Positions 63,389 to 64,000 of a DNA stretch of 64,000 nt are shown here, one piece after another. Location of the stretch: positions 19,888,062 through 19,952,061 of the forward strand of contig OU612074.1 of the NCBI GenBank assembly GCA_914767715.1, given 5' to 3'. Position 1 is the first letter of the stretch. Each line of letters starts with the position of its first letter. A program made the translations under genes and the position numbers. The notes under the pieces are model-generated. The model did no database searches and was not told where the DNA came from. It worked only from the letters and a program-made list of their open reading frames with translations. Source of the stretch: Membranipora membranacea (lineage: Eukaryota > Bryozoa > Gymnolaemata > Cheilostomatida > Membraniporidae).

Positions 63389-64000
63389 ATGTCTGATCTC
63401 ATCCACCAACCAAATGACCACAAACACAGAGAGATTTTATTTTGCCACCCAAGTATTGAGTTTTCATCCCCAACCAGAGAAGACTGGCAAAACTCAACTG
63501 TTCCGCTTCAAGACTTTGATACTTGTGTCTACACTGATGGCTCAACTCATGACATTGGTGTGCGAACTGGTATATTCATCCAACAAACACAAGAAGAATC
63601 AGATGGCCAAGCTTGTACTGATGAGGAAATCACAATTCCACTAACTCAAAATGCAACAATATCTCAAGCAGGAAATTACTGGAATTTCAATAGCTGCCAT
63701 GGTTCTCGAATGTTCCAGGAATAGATAACTAGCTATAATCACAGACAGTCTCTCTTCACTCCAGTTCCTTAAAAACCAAACAGGAATGCATACACGACTT
63801 AAATACCCTTGTGAAGAGTAACTCCATCACTCTTATCTGGGTTTCTGCCCACTCCAGGACCGATGGTAATGAGCGTGCTGATGAGCTTGCCAACCTCAGA
63901 GGTGCGCTTGATACCCTCGATCCTGAACCCTCACCCCCTATTGCTCAAACAGTCATCAAACAAAAGATCAAAGAACAAACTATCAGCTCTTTTGAAGATT
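63389..64000 (+). pseudogene. decayed retrotransposon RNase H fragment (runs off the right edge)
   Basis: Plus-strand frames spell an RNase H1-type domain in pieces: CVYTDGSTHD (first Asp), LAIITDSLSSLQFL (third acidic residue), then IWVSAHSRTDGNERADELAN (C-terminal His/Asp motif). An in-frame stop near 63728 and at least two frameshifts separate the pieces. Such domains follow the RT in some LINEs (I/jockey-like) and also occur in LTR elements; with no RT in view the class is open. It lies upstream of the first M13 exon seen, on the opposite strand. Confidence 0.8.

Noticed and set aside
1-64000. CRISPR arrays, operons or bacterial regulatory sites
   Set aside because: No regularly spaced repeats, and the split-gene structure is plainly eukaryotic.

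Overview
This is nuclear DNA from an animal, most likely an invertebrate. Genes are split into many short exons with consensus GT/AG splice sites and AT-rich introns. The recognisable families are metazoan: RABL6, a chloride-dependent SLC6 amino-acid transporter, a secreted PAN + F5/8-C lectin and an M13 (neprilysin-like) peptidase. Repeats are tRNA-derived SINEs, several MITE families, a decayed LINE and long G/C homopolymers. No vertebrate Alu or L1 repeat was recognised. I cannot name the phylum. All exon models were joined by hand from splice consensus and reading phase.

Layout, left to right. (1) 194-1097, minus: 5' exons of an unrecognised gene that leaves the window on the left; its first intron holds a perfect 44-bp hairpin. 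(2) 2226-11034, plus: complete RABL6-like gene, 11 coding exons, 680 aa. Its introns carry a tRNA-derived SINE and a hAT-like MITE that ends just before a splice acceptor. (3) 14859-27438, plus: complete SLC6 transporter of the glycine/proline branch, 15 coding exons, 675 aa. (4) 28306-34865, minus: complete secreted mosaic protein, 10 coding exons, 430 aa, with signal peptide, Thr/Pro-rich stalk, PAN-like module and F5/8-C domain. A 1.6-kb genomic duplication has doubled two stalk exons. (5) 35922-39609, minus: a charged, probably coiled-coil protein of about 412 aa that I do not recognise. (6) About 39.9-46.6 kb: no gene recognised, apart from one orphan exon candidate and repeat relics. (7) 46599-63028, minus: 17 exons covering the C-terminal 615 aa of an M13 zinc peptidase; the N-terminus and transmembrane anchor lie beyond the right edge. 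Its introns hold a second hAT-like MITE, a TTAA-flanked inverted-repeat element with a 5'-truncated LINE inside it, SINE relics, and a 684-bp near-perfect palindrome. (8) 63389-64000, plus: a broken retrotransposon RNase H fragment.

The genes are independent eukaryotic units with no operon logic. Genes 1 and 2 diverge from a shared region of about 1.1 kb, and genes 3 and 4 converge. The most notable material is the secreted lectin with its duplicated stalk exons, the M13 peptidase whose NA(F/Y)Y-type substrate-binding stretch looks replaced, and the inverted-repeat elements in introns, some very close to splice sites.
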